A stretch of DNA of 64,000 nt, from contig NZ_BDJC01000001.1 of NCBI RefSeq assembly GCF_002005565.1, forward strand, positions 186,001 to 250,000, in the 5' to 3' direction. Both the position numbers and the translations under genes were made by a program. A model generated the notes under the pieces. The model searched no databases and was not told where the DNA came from. It saw nothing but the letters and a program-made list of their open reading frames with translations. Below, in pieces: positions 8,350 through 17,923 of the stretch. Source of the DNA: Streptomyces sp. JHA26. Its GTDB lineage: Bacteria; Actinomycetota; Actinomycetes; Streptomycetales; Streptomycetaceae. Each line of letters begins with the position of its first letter. Within the stretch, counting starts at the first letter, position 1.

Positions 8350-9654
8350 TCAGACACCCGGCGCGGCGGCTGCCGCGCGCTTCTCGCGCAGCCGCACCGC
8401 GTGCTCGTTCGTCCGCGCGTCGTACGTCATCATCGTCGGCAGGCACAGCGCCAGCAGGCCCACCGCGCCGGCGCACAGCAGCCCGCCCGACCACACCGAC
8501 GCCCGCACCCCGACGAGCGCGGCCGTGCCGCCGGCCCGGACCTGACCCAGCTGCGGGCCCACCGAGTACGACAGCAGCTCGATCCCGGCGAGCCGGCCGC
8601 GCAGCTCGTCCGGGATCGTCTGGTTCCACATCGCGCTGCGGAAGACGCCGCTGACCATGTCGCAGGCACCGGCCAGGACGAGGCACAGCAGCACCAGCCA
8701 CACGTCGCCGGCGACACCGGCGGCGGCGATCGCGACGCCCCAGCCGACGGCCGCCAGCACCACCATCCGCCCGTGCCGGTGCACCCGCGTCGTCCAGCCG
8801 CTGCTCACGCTCACCAGCAGCGAACCGGCCGGGATCGCCGCGTACATCAGGCCGAGCGACCACTCGGCGTCCAGCTCGTCCGCCAGGAACGGCAGCACGG
8901 CCAGCGGCATCGCCAGGAACATCGCGGCGAGGTCGATCGCGTACGTGCCCAGCAGCTCCTTGCGGTTCCACGCGTACCGGGCACCCTCCGCGATCGCCGC
9001 CCAGGACGGCTTCGCCGCGTCGTGCGAGGCGGGGGACGCGGCGAGGCGCACCCCCAGCAGGACGGACACGGCGAAGGTGACGAGGTCCACCCCGTACGCC
9101 CACTCCGCCCCCGCGTACGCCACCACGACACCGGCCAGCGCGGGACCGGCGATCCCGCCGACCTGCCAGCGCAGCGCGTTCAGCGACGCGGCGGCCGGCA
9201 GGTGCTCGTGCGCCACGATCCGGGGGACCAGCGAGTCCAGTGCGGGCCGCTGGAGCGCGCCGAGCGCCGAGGTGAGGGCCGCGACGACGTACAGCGGCCA
9301 CACGGCCGGGCCCGGCAGCAGCGCGTTGACCAGCAGCATCACGCACAGCAGGCCCTGACCGGCCTCCGTCCACACGATCAGCTTCCGCTTGTCCCAGGCA
9401 TCGGCGAGCGCCCCGCCGTACAGCCCGAACACCACCAGCGGCACCAGTTCCACGGCACCGATCGCGCCGACGGCCGCCGCCGACCCCGTCAGCTCCTTGA
9501 CCTGCACCGGCAGCGCGACGAACGTCAGGAAGCTCCCGAAGTTCGTGATCAGCCCCGCCAGCCACATCCGCCGGAAGTCGGCGGAGGCCCGCCAGGGGGA
9601 GAGGTCGGGCAACAGGGCACGCAGCCCGGCCGGGGCGGGGGAGTCTTCGGTCAC
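8350..9654 (-). CDS. MFS transporter
   Basis: About 434 residues from the GTG at 9654; the open frame continues 38 codons upstream in Arg/Pro-rich sequence that does not look like protein. Around 10-12 membrane segments are evident, starting with FRRMWLAGLITNFGSFL. The overall pattern matches the DHA-type enterobactin-exporter-like (EntS) MFS group (LADAWDKRKLIVWTEAG between helices 2 and 3). Export of a drug or small metabolite is likely; the substrate is unknown. No strong Shine-Dalgarno was seen, so the start is uncertain. Confidence 0.85.
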   Translation of the reverse strand: MTEDSPAPAGLRALLPDLSPWRASADFRRMWLAGLITNFGSFLTFVALPVQVKELTGSAAAVGAIGAVELVPLVVFGLYGGALADAWDKRKLIVWTEAGQGLLCVMLLVNALLPGPAVWPLYVVAALTSALGALQRPALDSLVPRIVAHEHLPAAASLNALRWQVGGIAGPALAGVVVAYAGAEWAYGVDLVTFAVSVLLGVRLAASPASHDAAKPSWAAIAEGARYAWNRKELLGTYAIDLAAMFLAMPLAVLPFLADELDAEWSLGLMYAAIPAGSLLVSVSSGWTTRVHRHGRMVVLAAVGWGVAIAAAGVAGDVWLVLLCLVLAGACDMVSGVFRSAMWNQTIPDELRGRLAGIELLSYSVGPQLGQVRAGGTAALVGVRASVWSGGLLCAGAVGLLALCLPTMMTYDARTNEHAVRLREKRAAAAAPGV

Positions 9655-9764
9655 GAGGGGCCATCGTCGACGGACCGGACACCGGGGGCAACCGGTTTTC
9701 CCCGGCGGCGCCGGCCCGCGCGACCCGCCCCGGCCGCGCGCGGGGCGCCGGACGCCCCACGCCG

Positions 9765-10367
9765 TCACCAGCGGGGCGGCGGCGGAGCCGTGAGGTGGTC
9801 GGTCAGGCGGGAGAGACGGTCACGGAACCGCCGGCGCCCCCGCGGCGGCGGCCCCGCGTTCTCCCCCGCCGCCGCGCTGACCAGGTGCTGCACGGTGTCC
9901 AGGTCCAGCTCCGCCCCGTCCGGCACGGTCAGCGTCTCGTGCGCCATGGCCGTCAGCTCCCGCTCGCCGCTGCCCAGCGCCAGCACCGTCGCGCCGGCCC
10001 GCCGGGCGTCGTGCACCCGCTCCAGCAGCGGGGCCCCGGGGTCGTCGGGCGCCACCACCAGCAGCGTCTCCCCCCGCCGGGCCGCCGCCAGCCGCCCCAG
10101 CCCCACCGCCAGATGCGCCGGGTCCGACGGACGCGCGTCGTGCCGCACCAGGGTCGGCGCCAGCTCCGGCGTCCCCGACCAGGCGGCCTCGTCCACCAGG
10201 TGGGCCGCCAGATGCCACGGCTCGTACCCGGCCGTGCCCACCAGCAGCAGCCCGCCCCCGTACGGCACCACCGATCCCCGCAGCGCCCCCGCGAAACGCC
10301 GGGTGGCCCCCAGCCACTCGGTCCCGGCGAGCACGTCCCGCAGCAGCGCTACCCGTACGGCGTCCAT
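9765..10367 (-). CDS. Conserved hypothetical protein with SIS-like fold features
   Basis: 200 residues from ATG 10367. Alternating strands and helices (LLLVGTAGYEPWHLAAHLVDEAAW, ETLLVVAPDDPGAP, GATVLALGSGE) recall the sugar isomerase (SIS) nucleotide-binding-like fold, and the C terminus is basic. I cannot place it in a named family. It is divergent from npdG (132 bp apart). Longer open frames covering it run through npdG antisense and are not coding. Confidence 0.6.
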   Translation of the reverse strand: MDAVRVALLRDVLAGTEWLGATRRFAGALRGSVVPYGGGLLLVGTAGYEPWHLAAHLVDEAAWSGTPELAPTLVRHDARPSDPAHLAVGLGRLAAARRGETLLVVAPDDPGAPLLERVHDARRAGATVLALGSGERELTAMAHETLTVPDGAELDLDTVQHLVSAAAGENAGPPPRGRRRFRDRLSRLTDHLTAPPPPRW

Positions 10368-10499
10368 GCGCCCGCATCCTGCCGCAACCCGGCCCGGCCG
10401 TCCCGGCGTTCGCCCCGGATTCCCCCGACCCGGGGACGGCGCCCCGCCCGGCGGCACCCGGGCCGGTGCGGCGGCCGGGGCGGACGTAGGGTCGGGCCC

Positions 10500-11207
10500 A
10501 TGACCTCTACCGACAGTGCCGCACAGAAGGCCCCCGCCAAGGACCCCTGGGACCTGCCCGACGTCTCCGGGCTCGTCGTCGGCGTGCTCGGCGGGACCGG
10601 CCCGCAGGGCAAGGGCCTCGCCTACCGCCTCGCCAAGGCGGGCCAGAAGGTGATCGTCGGCTCCCGCGCCGCCGAGCGCGCCCGGGCCGCCGCCGAGGAG
10701 CTCGGGCACGGCATCGAGGGTGCCGACAACGCCGAGACCGCCCGCCGCAGCGACATCGTGATCGTCGCCGTGCCGTGGGAGGGCCACGGCAAGACCCTCG
10801 AGTCCCTGCGCGGGGAACTGGCCGGCAAGCTCGTCGTCGACTGCGTCAACCCCCTCGGCTTCGACAAGAAGGGTGCCTACGCCCTCAAGCCCGAGGAGGG
10901 CAGCGCCGCCGAGCAGGCCGCCGCCCTGCTGCCGGACAGCCGGGTCACCGCCGCCTTCCACCACCTCTCGGCGGTCCTGCTCCAGGACCCGGAGATCGAC
11001 GAGATCGACACCGACGTCATGGTGCTCGGCGAGGAGCGGGCCGACGTGGAGATCGTGCAGGCCCTCGCCGGACGCATCGCCGGCATGCGCGGCGTCTTCG
11101 CCGGGCGGCTGCGCAACGCCCACCAGGTCGAGTCGCTGGTCGCCAACCTGATCTCCGTCAACCGCCGCTACAAGGCACACGCCGGGCTCCGCGTCACCGA
11201 CGTGTGA
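10500..11207 (+). CDS. npdG: F420H2:NADP+ oxidoreductase (NpdG)
   Basis: 235 residues. The Rossmann motif GVLGGTGPQGKGLAYRLA is the family's NADP-binding start, followed by VIVGSR and IVIVAVPWEGH. The conserved C-terminal half (VTAAFHHLSA, VESLVANLISVNRRYKAHAGL) fits NADPH-dependent F420 reductases of actinomycetes, which move hydride between cofactor F420 and NADP. The roughly 30-residue N-terminal extension before the Rossmann fold is usual in Streptomyces. A small membrane protein gene follows. Confidence 0.92.
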   Translation: MTSTDSAAQKAPAKDPWDLPDVSGLVVGVLGGTGPQGKGLAYRLAKAGQKVIVGSRAAERARAAAEELGHGIEGADNAETARRSDIVIVAVPWEGHGKTLESLRGELAGKLVVDCVNPLGFDKKGAYALKPEEGSAAEQAAALLPDSRVTAAFHHLSAVLLQDPEIDEIDTDVMVLGEERADVEIVQALAGRIAGMRGVFAGRLRNAHQVESLVANLISVNRRYKAHAGLRVTDV

Positions 11208-11305
11208 GGCGATGGGGGACACTGGTGGGTGCCGGTACCGCGCGTGCCGGCCGCACCCGCAGTGCCGCAGTACCCGCACGTGTCCCCCCGACAGGAGCCC
11301 CGCCC

Positions 11306-11494
11306 ATGCCCCGCCTCGCCGTCTACGCCCTGATCGTCTGCGTGCTCGCCGTGGTCGCCGCCGTCGTCTCCTTCGTGCAGGGCAGCGTGGTGATCGGGGT
11401 CGTCTGGGTGCTGATGACGGGCGTGTCCTCCAACATGTGCTGGTACTACGTCAAGCGCGGCCGGACCCCGCGCCGCGAGTCGGTCACGAACTGA
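11306..11494 (+). CDS. Small integral membrane protein (62 aa)
   Basis: 62 residues with two hydrophobic segments (YALIVCVLAVVAAVVSFV and VVIGVVWVLMTGVSSNM) and a basic tail (KRGRTPRRE). It starts at ATG 11306 with AGGAGC upstream. Function unknown. It lies about 100 bp after npdG and its last 11 bases overlap the end of the convergent site-2 protease gene. Confidence 0.7.
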   Translation: MPRLAVYALIVCVLAVVAAVVSFVQGSVVIGVVWVLMTGVSSNMCWYYVKRGRTPRRESVTN

Positions 11495-12281
11495 CCGAGC
11501 AGAACGCGTCGGTCTGCCAGAACCGGTACAGCTCGAAGCCGCAGTACGAGTCGACGTCGCCGATCCCCAGCCCGCGCAGGATCGCGTCGACCGCGTCGAA
11601 GAACACGCCGTTGACCGACGGCAGCCACAGCAGCGCGAACACGAACAGCAGCCCGAACGGCGCGAACGGCTCCACCTGCCGCCGCACGCCGTGCGACAGC
11701 CAGGGCTCGATCACCCCGTAGCCGTCCAGGCCCGGCACCGGCAGGAAGTTCAGGATCGCGGCCGTGACCTGGAGCAGCGCGAGGAAGGCGAGCGCGAGCC
11801 GGACGTCGCGCGGCACGCCGTCCAGCGCGTCCAGCCAGAACGGGGCCGTGCACACCGCGGCGAACAGGACGTTCGTCAGCGGACCCGCGGCCGAGATCAG
11901 ACTGTGCCGCCAGCGCCCGCGGATGCGGCCCCGCTCGATGAACACCGCGCCGCCCGGCAGGCCGATCCCACCCATGATCACGAACAGTACGGGCAGCACG
12001 ATGCTCAGCAGCGCGTGCGTGTACTTCACCGGATTCAGCGTGAGATAGCCCTTCGCGCCGACCGAGACGTCCCCGCTGTGCAGCGCGGTGCGCGCGTGCG
12101 CGTACTCGTGCAGGCACAGCGAGACGACCCACGCGGCCGTCACGAACAGGAACACGGCCAGGCCCGGCTGCTCGGCGAACCCGGTCCAGGTGGCCCACCC
12201 GGTGACCGCCATGACGGCGACGATCCCGAGGAAGACGGGACTGATCCGGCGGTCGCCGGGGCGGGTGGTGGCGGCGGTCAT
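11484..12281 (-). CDS. Site-2 protease family (M50) intramembrane metallopeptidase
   Basis: 265 residues with about six membrane segments. The zinc-binding HEXXH appears as CLHEYAHA, and the distal metal ligand Asp is in NFLPVPGLDGYGV, as in the M50 family. No PDZ domain is present, so it belongs to the short site-2 protease-like group. These enzymes cut membrane-embedded regulators or leftover signal peptides. The substrate is unknown and no anti-sigma gene is adjacent. It is divergent from the AfsR-like regulator. Confidence 0.88.
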   Translation of the reverse strand: MTAATTRPGDRRISPVFLGIVAVMAVTGWATWTGFAEQPGLAVFLFVTAAWVVSLCLHEYAHARTALHSGDVSVGAKGYLTLNPVKYTHALLSIVLPVLFVIMGGIGLPGGAVFIERGRIRGRWRHSLISAAGPLTNVLFAAVCTAPFWLDALDGVPRDVRLALAFLALLQVTAAILNFLPVPGLDGYGVIEPWLSHGVRRQVEPFAPFGLLFVFALLWLPSVNGVFFDAVDAILRGLGIGDVDSYCGFELYRFWQTDAFCSVSS

Positions 12282-12449
12282 GGGACTCCCTGACTGACGT
12301 GCGCAGGCACGGCCTGGCCCGAGGCGATCACGAGGACTGCCGACCGTACCCGGCGCGGCGGGTGTTCGGCGAGGCCCCGGCCGGACGCTGCCGCGCCGCA
12401 CCGGACGAACCCCGTGACCGGTCCCGACGGCGCCAGGGACAATGGGCCC

Positions 12450-15400
12450 GTGCGCTACCGCATCCTCGGCACCACCCAGGCACTCCGCCCCGACGGCACG
12501 GCCGTCCCCGTCGGCGGGGCACGGCTGCGCGCCCTGCTGACCGTGCTCGCCCTCAGGCCCGGCCGCGCCGTGCCCGCGGGGCTGCTGGTGGAGGAGGTGT
12601 GGGGCGGCGACCCGCCCGTGGACGCGCCGGGCGCCCTCCAGGCACTGGTCGGGCGGCTGCGCCGGGCGCTCGGCGCGGACGCGGTCGCCTCCGCCGACGG
12701 CGGCTACCGGCTCGCCGCCGCCCCCGACGACATCGACCTGCACCGCTTCGACCGGCTGGCCGGGGAGGGTTCCCGCGCCCTCGCCGACGGCGACCCGGAC
12801 AAGGCGGCCGAGCTCCTCGCCGACGCCCTCGCCCTGTGGCGCGGCCCCGCCCTCGCCGACCTGCCCGACCGCACCGCCGAGGCGGCCCGCTGGGAGACCC
12901 GGCACCTGGACGTCCTGCGCGCCCGCCACGCCGCCGCCCTGGACCTCGGGCAGGCGGAGCACGCCCTGCCCGAGCTGACCGCGCTGTGCGACGGCCACCC
13001 CCTGGACGAGCCCCTCCAGGCCCTGCGGCTGCGCGCCCTGCGCGACACCGGCCGCACCGCCGAGGCGCTGGCCGCCTACGAGGACCTGCGCCGCCTGCTC
13101 GCGGACCGCCTCGGCACCGATCCGGGGCCCGAACTGCGGGCGCTGCACGGGGAGCTGCTCAACCCCGCGACGCCCTCCGGCCCCACCGCGCCTTCCGGTC
13201 CCACGGCGGACGCCGGCCCCACGGGGCGCGCGGCGCCCGCCGGACCTGCGACGGACCCCGGTTCCGCACCGCCCGCCGCCCCCGCCGCGCGATCCGCGTC
13301 CGGGACCCGCGAGGCCCCCGCCGCGGTCCGCCCCCGGGGCAACCTCCGCGCCCGGCTCACCTCGTTCGTCGGCCGGGACACCGACATCCGGGCCCTGCGC
13401 GCCGACCTGGCGACCGCACGGCTGGTCACCCTGCTCGGACCCGGCGGAGCCGGGAAGACCCGGCTGTCGCAGGAGGCCGCCGAGGACGCCGGTGACTGCG
13501 CGCCGGACGGCGTCTGGCTGGCCGAGCTCGCCCCCGTCGACGACCCCGGCGCCGTACCGGAGGCCGTGCTGACCGCCCTCGGCGCCCGCGAGACCGTGCT
13601 GTACGGCGCCGGCGCCGAGGAGATGCGGGCCGTCACCGCGACCGACCGGCAGGCCACCGCCGTCGAGCGCCTCGTCGAGCACTGCGGCCGGCGCCGCATG
13701 CTGATCGTCCTCGACAACTGCGAGCACGTCGTCGACGCCGCCGCCCGGCTCGCCGAGGAACTGCTCGCCCGCTGCCCCCACCTGACCGTCCTCGCCACCA
13801 GCCGCGAACCCCTCGGCGTCCCGGGAGAGGTGCTGCGCCCGGTCGAGCCGCTGCCCGAGCCGGCCGCGCTGCGGCTGCTCGCCGACCGGGGAGCGGCCGC
13901 CCGCCCCGGCTTCCGCCCCGACGCCGACGAGGGGACCGCGGCGGCCTGCGCCGAGATCTGCCGCCGCCTCGACGGCCTGCCGCTCGCCATCGAACTGGCC
14001 GCCGCCCGGCTGCGGATGCTCACCCCGCGCCAGATCGCCGACCGCCTCGACGACCGCTTCCGCCTGCTCACCTCCGGCAGCCGCACCGTCCTGCCCCGCC
14101 AGCAGACGCTGCGCGCGGTCGTCGACTGGTCCTGGGACCTGCTGGACGAGGACGAACGGGACGTCCTCGGCCGCCTGTCGGTGTTCGCCGGCGGCTGCGA
14201 CCTGGCCGCCGCCGAGGCCGTGTGCGGGCCGGCCGCGCTGGAGGCGCTCGGCTCCCTGGTCGACAAGTCCCTGGTCGTCGCCGCCCCCGCCGGCGACGGC
14301 GAGATGCGCTACCGCCTGCTGGAGACCGTCTCCGAGTACGCCGCCGAACGCCTCGACGAGACCGGAGCCCGCGCCGACGCGGAACACGCCCACCTGACGT
14401 ACTACCGCGAACTCGCCCGCACCACGGACCCGTTGCTGCGCGGCCCCGAGCAGCTGACCGCCATCGAGCGGCTGGAACGCGAGTACGAGAACCTGCGCAC
14501 CGCCCTGCGCCACGCGATCGCCGAGCGCGACGAGCAGGAGGCGCTCAGCCTGGCGCTGTCGCTGGTCTGGTACTGGCAGATGCGCGACCTGCGGGTGGAG
14601 GCCCGGAACTGGTTCAGCGAGGTCATGGCCCTCGGCCCGGACCCGTTCGGCGAACCGGTCCGGCGCGCCGAGCCGGTGTGGGAGCGGTGCACGGCCGCGC
14701 CGCCCCCGATGACCGGGGAGGTGCTCGCGGAGGCCCGGCGGGGAGTCCACCTCGCCCACCTCGCCTGCATGGACACCGAGCTGGACGCCTGGCAGAACCC
14801 GCAGGCCCAGCGGAAGCTGCGCGTGATCGCCGAGACCTACGAACCGGGCATGCCGCAGACCTGCTTCCCGCCCGGCCTGCTCTGGTTCTTCGCGGTGATG
14901 CTCTCCGGCGACATGGACCGGCTGCACGAGATCATGAACGCCACGGTGCGCACCTGCCGTGAGACACCGGGGTTCGACTGGGAGCTGGCCGGCGCCCTGC
15001 AGATGCGCGCCCAGATGCTCGCCAACCGCACCGACTGGGCGGGCGACGCGGCCCGCGACGCCGACGAGGCGCTGGACATCTACCGCCGCCTCGGTGACGC
15101 CTGGGGCACCGCCGAGGCCCTGGCCGCCCACGCCGAGGCCCAGGAACGCCAGGGCGAGTACCGGCAGGCCGCCGCCTCCTACGAGGCCGCCGCGGAACTC
15201 GCCCGGCGGCTCGGGGCCCACGCCCAGGTGGACATCCTGGACGCCCGGCTCGGCAGCGTGCTGGTGGAGGCGGGCGACGCCGAGCGGGGCGAGCTCATGC
15301 TGCGCGCGGTGGTCGCCCGGACCGAGGGGACGGGACACAACGCCGCCATGCCGGCCGCCCGGCTCTACCTCGCCGGCCGGCTCGGCATGACCGGCCGGAT

Positions 15401-15854
15401 CGCCGAGGCCCACGAGGAACTGCGGCTGCTGCGCGAGAACTTCTCCCTCTCCCAGTTCGTCGTCTTCGACGCCTTCCTCCTCGCCGCCGAGGCGTGGCTC
15501 GCCACGCTGGAGGGCCGCCACGAGGAGTGCCTGGCCAGGATCCGGGAGTCGCTGGAACGGGCGGACGACCCGTTGTCCGCCGTCATCGCCCCGCACATGC
15601 GGTCCGGGTTCCTGACCATCGCCGCGATGGCGATGGCCCGGGTGGACGGCGGGCGCCGCGCCGTGGACGCCGCGCGCTGCATCGGCGCCGCCGACGCGAC
15701 GCTGCCGCCGGACCACGTGGCGATGGGCCTGGAGCGGGACGCGCGCGTCCGGGCCGTGGAGCGGGTCCGTGACGTGCTCGGCGCCGAGGCCTACGAGGCC
15801 GCCCACGCCGAGGGCACCGGCCTCACCGCGGAGGAGGCCGGCGCCCTGGTCTGA
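12450..15854 (+). CDS. AfsR/SARP-like transcriptional regulator with NB-ARC and TPR regions
   Basis: About 1134 residues from GTG 12450, which starts the conserved first strand (VRYRILGTTQAL). Order: OmpR-like winged helix (about 1-95), bacterial transcriptional activation domain (about 95-240), Pro/Ala/Thr-rich linker, NB-ARC ATPase with Walker A GPGGAGKT (about residue 332) and Walker B LIVLDNCEH, then a long helical TPR-like C-terminal half. The architecture is that of AfsR-type global or pathway regulators. The adjacent convergent DrrAB-type transporter could be a target, but there is no biosynthetic cluster around it. An ATG 12 codons upstream in frame is less attractive because it extends beyond the conserved strand. 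Confidence 0.9.
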   Translation: MRYRILGTTQALRPDGTAVPVGGARLRALLTVLALRPGRAVPAGLLVEEVWGGDPPVDAPGALQALVGRLRRALGADAVASADGGYRLAAAPDDIDLHRFDRLAGEGSRALADGDPDKAAELLADALALWRGPALADLPDRTAEAARWETRHLDVLRARHAAALDLGQAEHALPELTALCDGHPLDEPLQALRLRALRDTGRTAEALAAYEDLRRLLADRLGTDPGPELRALHGELLNPATPSGPTAPSGPTADAGPTGRAAPAGPATDPGSAPPAAPAARSASGTREAPAAVRPRGNLRARLTSFVGRDTDIRALRADLATARLVTLLGPGGAGKTRLSQEAAEDAGDCAPDGVWLAELAPVDDPGAVPEAVLTALGARETVLYGAGAEEMRAVTATDRQATAVERLVEHCGRRRMLIVLDNCEHVVDAAARLAEELLARCPHLTVLATSREPLGVPGEVLRPVEPLPEPAALRLLADRGAAARPGFRPDADEGTAAACAEICRRLDGLPLAIELAAARLRMLTPRQIADRLDDRFRLLTSGSRTVLPRQQTLRAVVDWSWDLLDEDERDVLGRLSVFAGGCDLAAAEAVCGPAALEALGSLVDKSLVVAAPAGDGEMRYRLLETVSEYAAERLDETGARADAEHAHLTYYRELARTTDPLLRGPEQLTAIERLEREYENLRTALRHAIAERDEQEALSLALSLVWYWQMRDLRVEARNWFSEVMALGPDPFGEPVRRAEPVWERCTAAPPPMTGEVLAEARRGVHLAHLACMDTELDAWQNPQAQRKLRVIAETYEPGMPQTCFPPGLLWFFAVMLSGDMDRLHEIMNATVRTCRETPGFDWELAGALQMRAQMLANRTDWAGDAARDADEALDIYRRLGDAWGTAEALAAHAEAQERQGEYRQAAASYEAAAELARRLGAHAQVDILDARLGSVLVEAGDAERGELMLRAVVARTEGTGHNAAMPAARLYLAGRLGMTGRIAEAHEELRLLRENFSLSQFVVFDAFLLAAEAWLATLEGRHEECLARIRESLERADDPLSAVIAPHMRSGFLTIAAMAMARVDGGRRAVDAARCIGAADATLPPDHVAMGLERDARVRAVERVRDVLGAEAYEAAHAEGTGLTAEEAGALV

Positions 15855-15868
15855 CGTGTCCGGGCGCG

Positions 15869-16681
15869 TCAGGCCTTCGTACGGAACTTGTGGATCGCGA
15901 TCGGCGCCATCACCGCCGTGATCCCCACCGACCAGGCGACCGTCATCCACAGGTCGTGTGCGACGGGGCCGCCCACCATCAGGCCGCGCGCGGCGTCGGC
16001 GAGGGCCGACAGCGGGTTGTAGTCGGTGAAGGCCTCCAGCCAGCCCGGCATCGACTGCGTCGGCGCGAAGATCGAGGAGCCGAACTGGAGCGGCATCAGC
16101 ACCAGGAAGCCCATCGCCTGCACGGACTGGGCGTTCTTCATCACCACGCCCAGCGTGAGGAAGATCCACATCAGGGCCGAGCCGAACATCACCGACAGTC
16201 CCACGGAGGCCAGCAGCCCGCCCCAGTCGGTGATGTCGAAGCCGACGAGGACGCCGACGATCAGCAGCACCACCGTGGCGAACAGCATCCGCAGCAGCTC
16301 CACGGCGATCTTGGCGAACAGCACCGAGCCGCGCCCGATCGGCAGGGACCGGAAGCGGTCCATGACACCGGAGTTGAAGTCCTGGTTGAAGCCGGTGCCG
16401 ACCCCCTGGGCCATGTTCATGCCCATCATGGCCATCAGACCGGGCACCACGTACTGGACGTACGCCTGCTGCCCGCCGCCCAGCGACTGGCCGATGGAGC
16501 CGCCGAAGACGTAGACGAACAGCAGCGTGAAGATCACCGGGAACAGGATCGCGTCGAACATCGACTCCGGGTCCTGCCGGATCCACAGCAGGTTGCGGCG
16601 GACCAGCGCGCCGGTGTGCCGCAGGTGCCCGCGCAGCGAGATCCGCGCGTCGGGGGCGTGGGTGATGGTGGTGGCGCTCAT
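15869..16681 (-). CDS. ABC-2 type transporter permease (DrrB-like)
   Basis: 270 residues, six membrane segments, with ABC-2 permease features: the N-terminal RRNLLWIRQDPESMFDAI segment before the first helix, and the family pattern RFRSLPIGRGSVL. The pair with the downstream-coordinate ATPase gene resembles the daunorubicin-resistance exporter DrrAB. The start codon overlaps the stop codon of the ATPase gene (ATGA, 16678-16681), so the two are translationally coupled. Substrate unknown; drug or lipid export is likely. Confidence 0.93.
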   Translation of the reverse strand: MSATTITHAPDARISLRGHLRHTGALVRRNLLWIRQDPESMFDAILFPVIFTLLFVYVFGGSIGQSLGGGQQAYVQYVVPGLMAMMGMNMAQGVGTGFNQDFNSGVMDRFRSLPIGRGSVLFAKIAVELLRMLFATVVLLIVGVLVGFDITDWGGLLASVGLSVMFGSALMWIFLTLGVVMKNAQSVQAMGFLVLMPLQFGSSIFAPTQSMPGWLEAFTDYNPLSALADAARGLMVGGPVAHDLWMTVAWSVGITAVMAPIAIHKFRTKA

Positions 16682-17706
16682 ACGGCGACCTCCTCGCGGG
16701 CGTCGGTGGCGGCCGCGGCGTCCTGCGGGGCACTGGCGCGGTGACCGGTGAGGGACAGGAAGACCTCGTCCAGACTGGGCAGTTCGGTGGTGATGGAGGC
16801 GATGGTGACGCCGCGCGCGGTGACCGCGCCGACCACGGCGGTCAGCTGCTCGTCACTGAGGATCGGCACCAGGACGGTTCCGCTGCGGGTGTCCACGGTG
16901 GCGTTGGCGAGCCCGGTGATGCCCATCTCGTCCAGGAACGAGGCGAGCGGGCGCAGGTGGGCCGGATCGACCGGACGGACGCGCAGGGTGCGCCCGCCGA
17001 CCTTCGCCTTCAGCTCCTCGATGCCGCCGTTCGCGATGACCTTGCCGCGGTCGACGACGGTCAGCTCGGAGGCGAGCTGCTCGGCCTCCTCCATGTACTG
17101 GGTGGTCAGCAGCACGGTGACGCCGTCGCCGACCATGCGCTTGACCTCGTCCCACACCTCGTTGCGGGTGCGCGGGTCCAGGCCGGTGGTGGGCTCGTCC
17201 AGGTAGAGGACGGCCGGGTGGCCGATCATGGAGGCGGCCAGGTCGAGGCGCCGCCGCATGCCGCCGGAGTAGGTGGCCGCGGGGCGCTTGGCCGCCTCGG
17301 TGAGCGAGAACCGCTCCAGCAGTTCGTCGGCACGGGCGCGGGCGTCCCTGCGGGACAGGTCGAGCAGCCGCCCGATCATGTAGAGGTTCTCCCAGCCGGG
17401 GAGCTTCTCGTCCACGGACGCGTACTGCCCGGTGAGTCCTATCACCCGCCGCAGCTGCCGCGGCTGCCGTACGACGTCGTAGCCGGCGACGTGCGCCTGT
17501 CCGGCGTCGGGGGTGATGAGGGTGGACAGGATGCGCACGAGGGTGGTCTTGCCGGCGCCGTTCGGCCCGAGCACGCCCATCACGGTGCCCTCACGCACGT
17601 CCAGGTCGACGCCGTCCAGCGCCTTGGTCTCGCCGTAGTGCTTGACCAGCCCCCGCACGGTGACCGCGCTGTTCGCGGCCGGGGGGTTGTCGTCGATTCG
17701 CTTCAT
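16678..17706 (-). CDS. ABC transporter ATP-binding protein (DrrA-like)
   Basis: 342 residues from ATG 17706. Walker A GPNGAGKTT, signature YSGGMRRRLDLA, Walker B AVLYLDEPTTGLD and the following H-loop region (LLTTQYMEEAEQLA) are all present. The C-terminal extension of about 100 residues is the DrrA-specific domain. First gene of a two-gene operon with the ABC-2 permease. The start is about 220 bp from the panB end on the same strand, with a strong terminator between them, so it probably has its own promoter at about 17707-17850. Confidence 0.94.
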   Translation of the reverse strand: MKRIDDNPPAANSAVTVRGLVKHYGETKALDGVDLDVREGTVMGVLGPNGAGKTTLVRILSTLITPDAGQAHVAGYDVVRQPRQLRRVIGLTGQYASVDEKLPGWENLYMIGRLLDLSRRDARARADELLERFSLTEAAKRPAATYSGGMRRRLDLAASMIGHPAVLYLDEPTTGLDPRTRNEVWDEVKRMVGDGVTVLLTTQYMEEAEQLASELTVVDRGKVIANGGIEELKAKVGGRTLRVRPVDPAHLRPLASFLDEMGITGLANATVDTRSGTVLVPILSDEQLTAVVGAVTARGVTIASITTELPSLDEVFLSLTGHRASAPQDAAAATDAREEVAV

Positions 17707-17857
17707 GCGGAAGACACTGTCAGGACCCACTGACAAACCACCGACACGTCGCCGACAGCCCCGACATCCCACCGACGACCACCGCGGCCGTCGATCGGGC
17801 AGCCACTGCGGCGAGCCACCGGCTCCGCGGGAGCGGCACCGGTTCGGGTGCGGAGAC

Positions 17858-17891
17858 GGGCCCCGCCGACGGGGGAAGATCGGCGGGGCCC
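17858..17891 (-). terminator. Strong hairpin downstream of panB
   Basis: A perfect 12-bp inverted repeat gggccccgccga (17858-17869) / tcggcggggccc (17880-17891) with a 10-base loop lies 32 bp after the panB stop codon. There is no clear U run, as is common in Streptomyces terminators. Confidence 0.75.
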
Positions 17892-17923
17892 GGTGGTGCC
17901 GTGTTGGTCCGGTGGACGTCGGT

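Noticed and set aside
11484..16733. 1749-residue minus-strand open frame
   Set aside because: Only its last part (11484-12281) is a real gene (site-2 protease); the rest is antisense to the AfsR-like gene and other genes, with low-complexity Gly/Ala/Arg composition typical of high-GC shadow frames.
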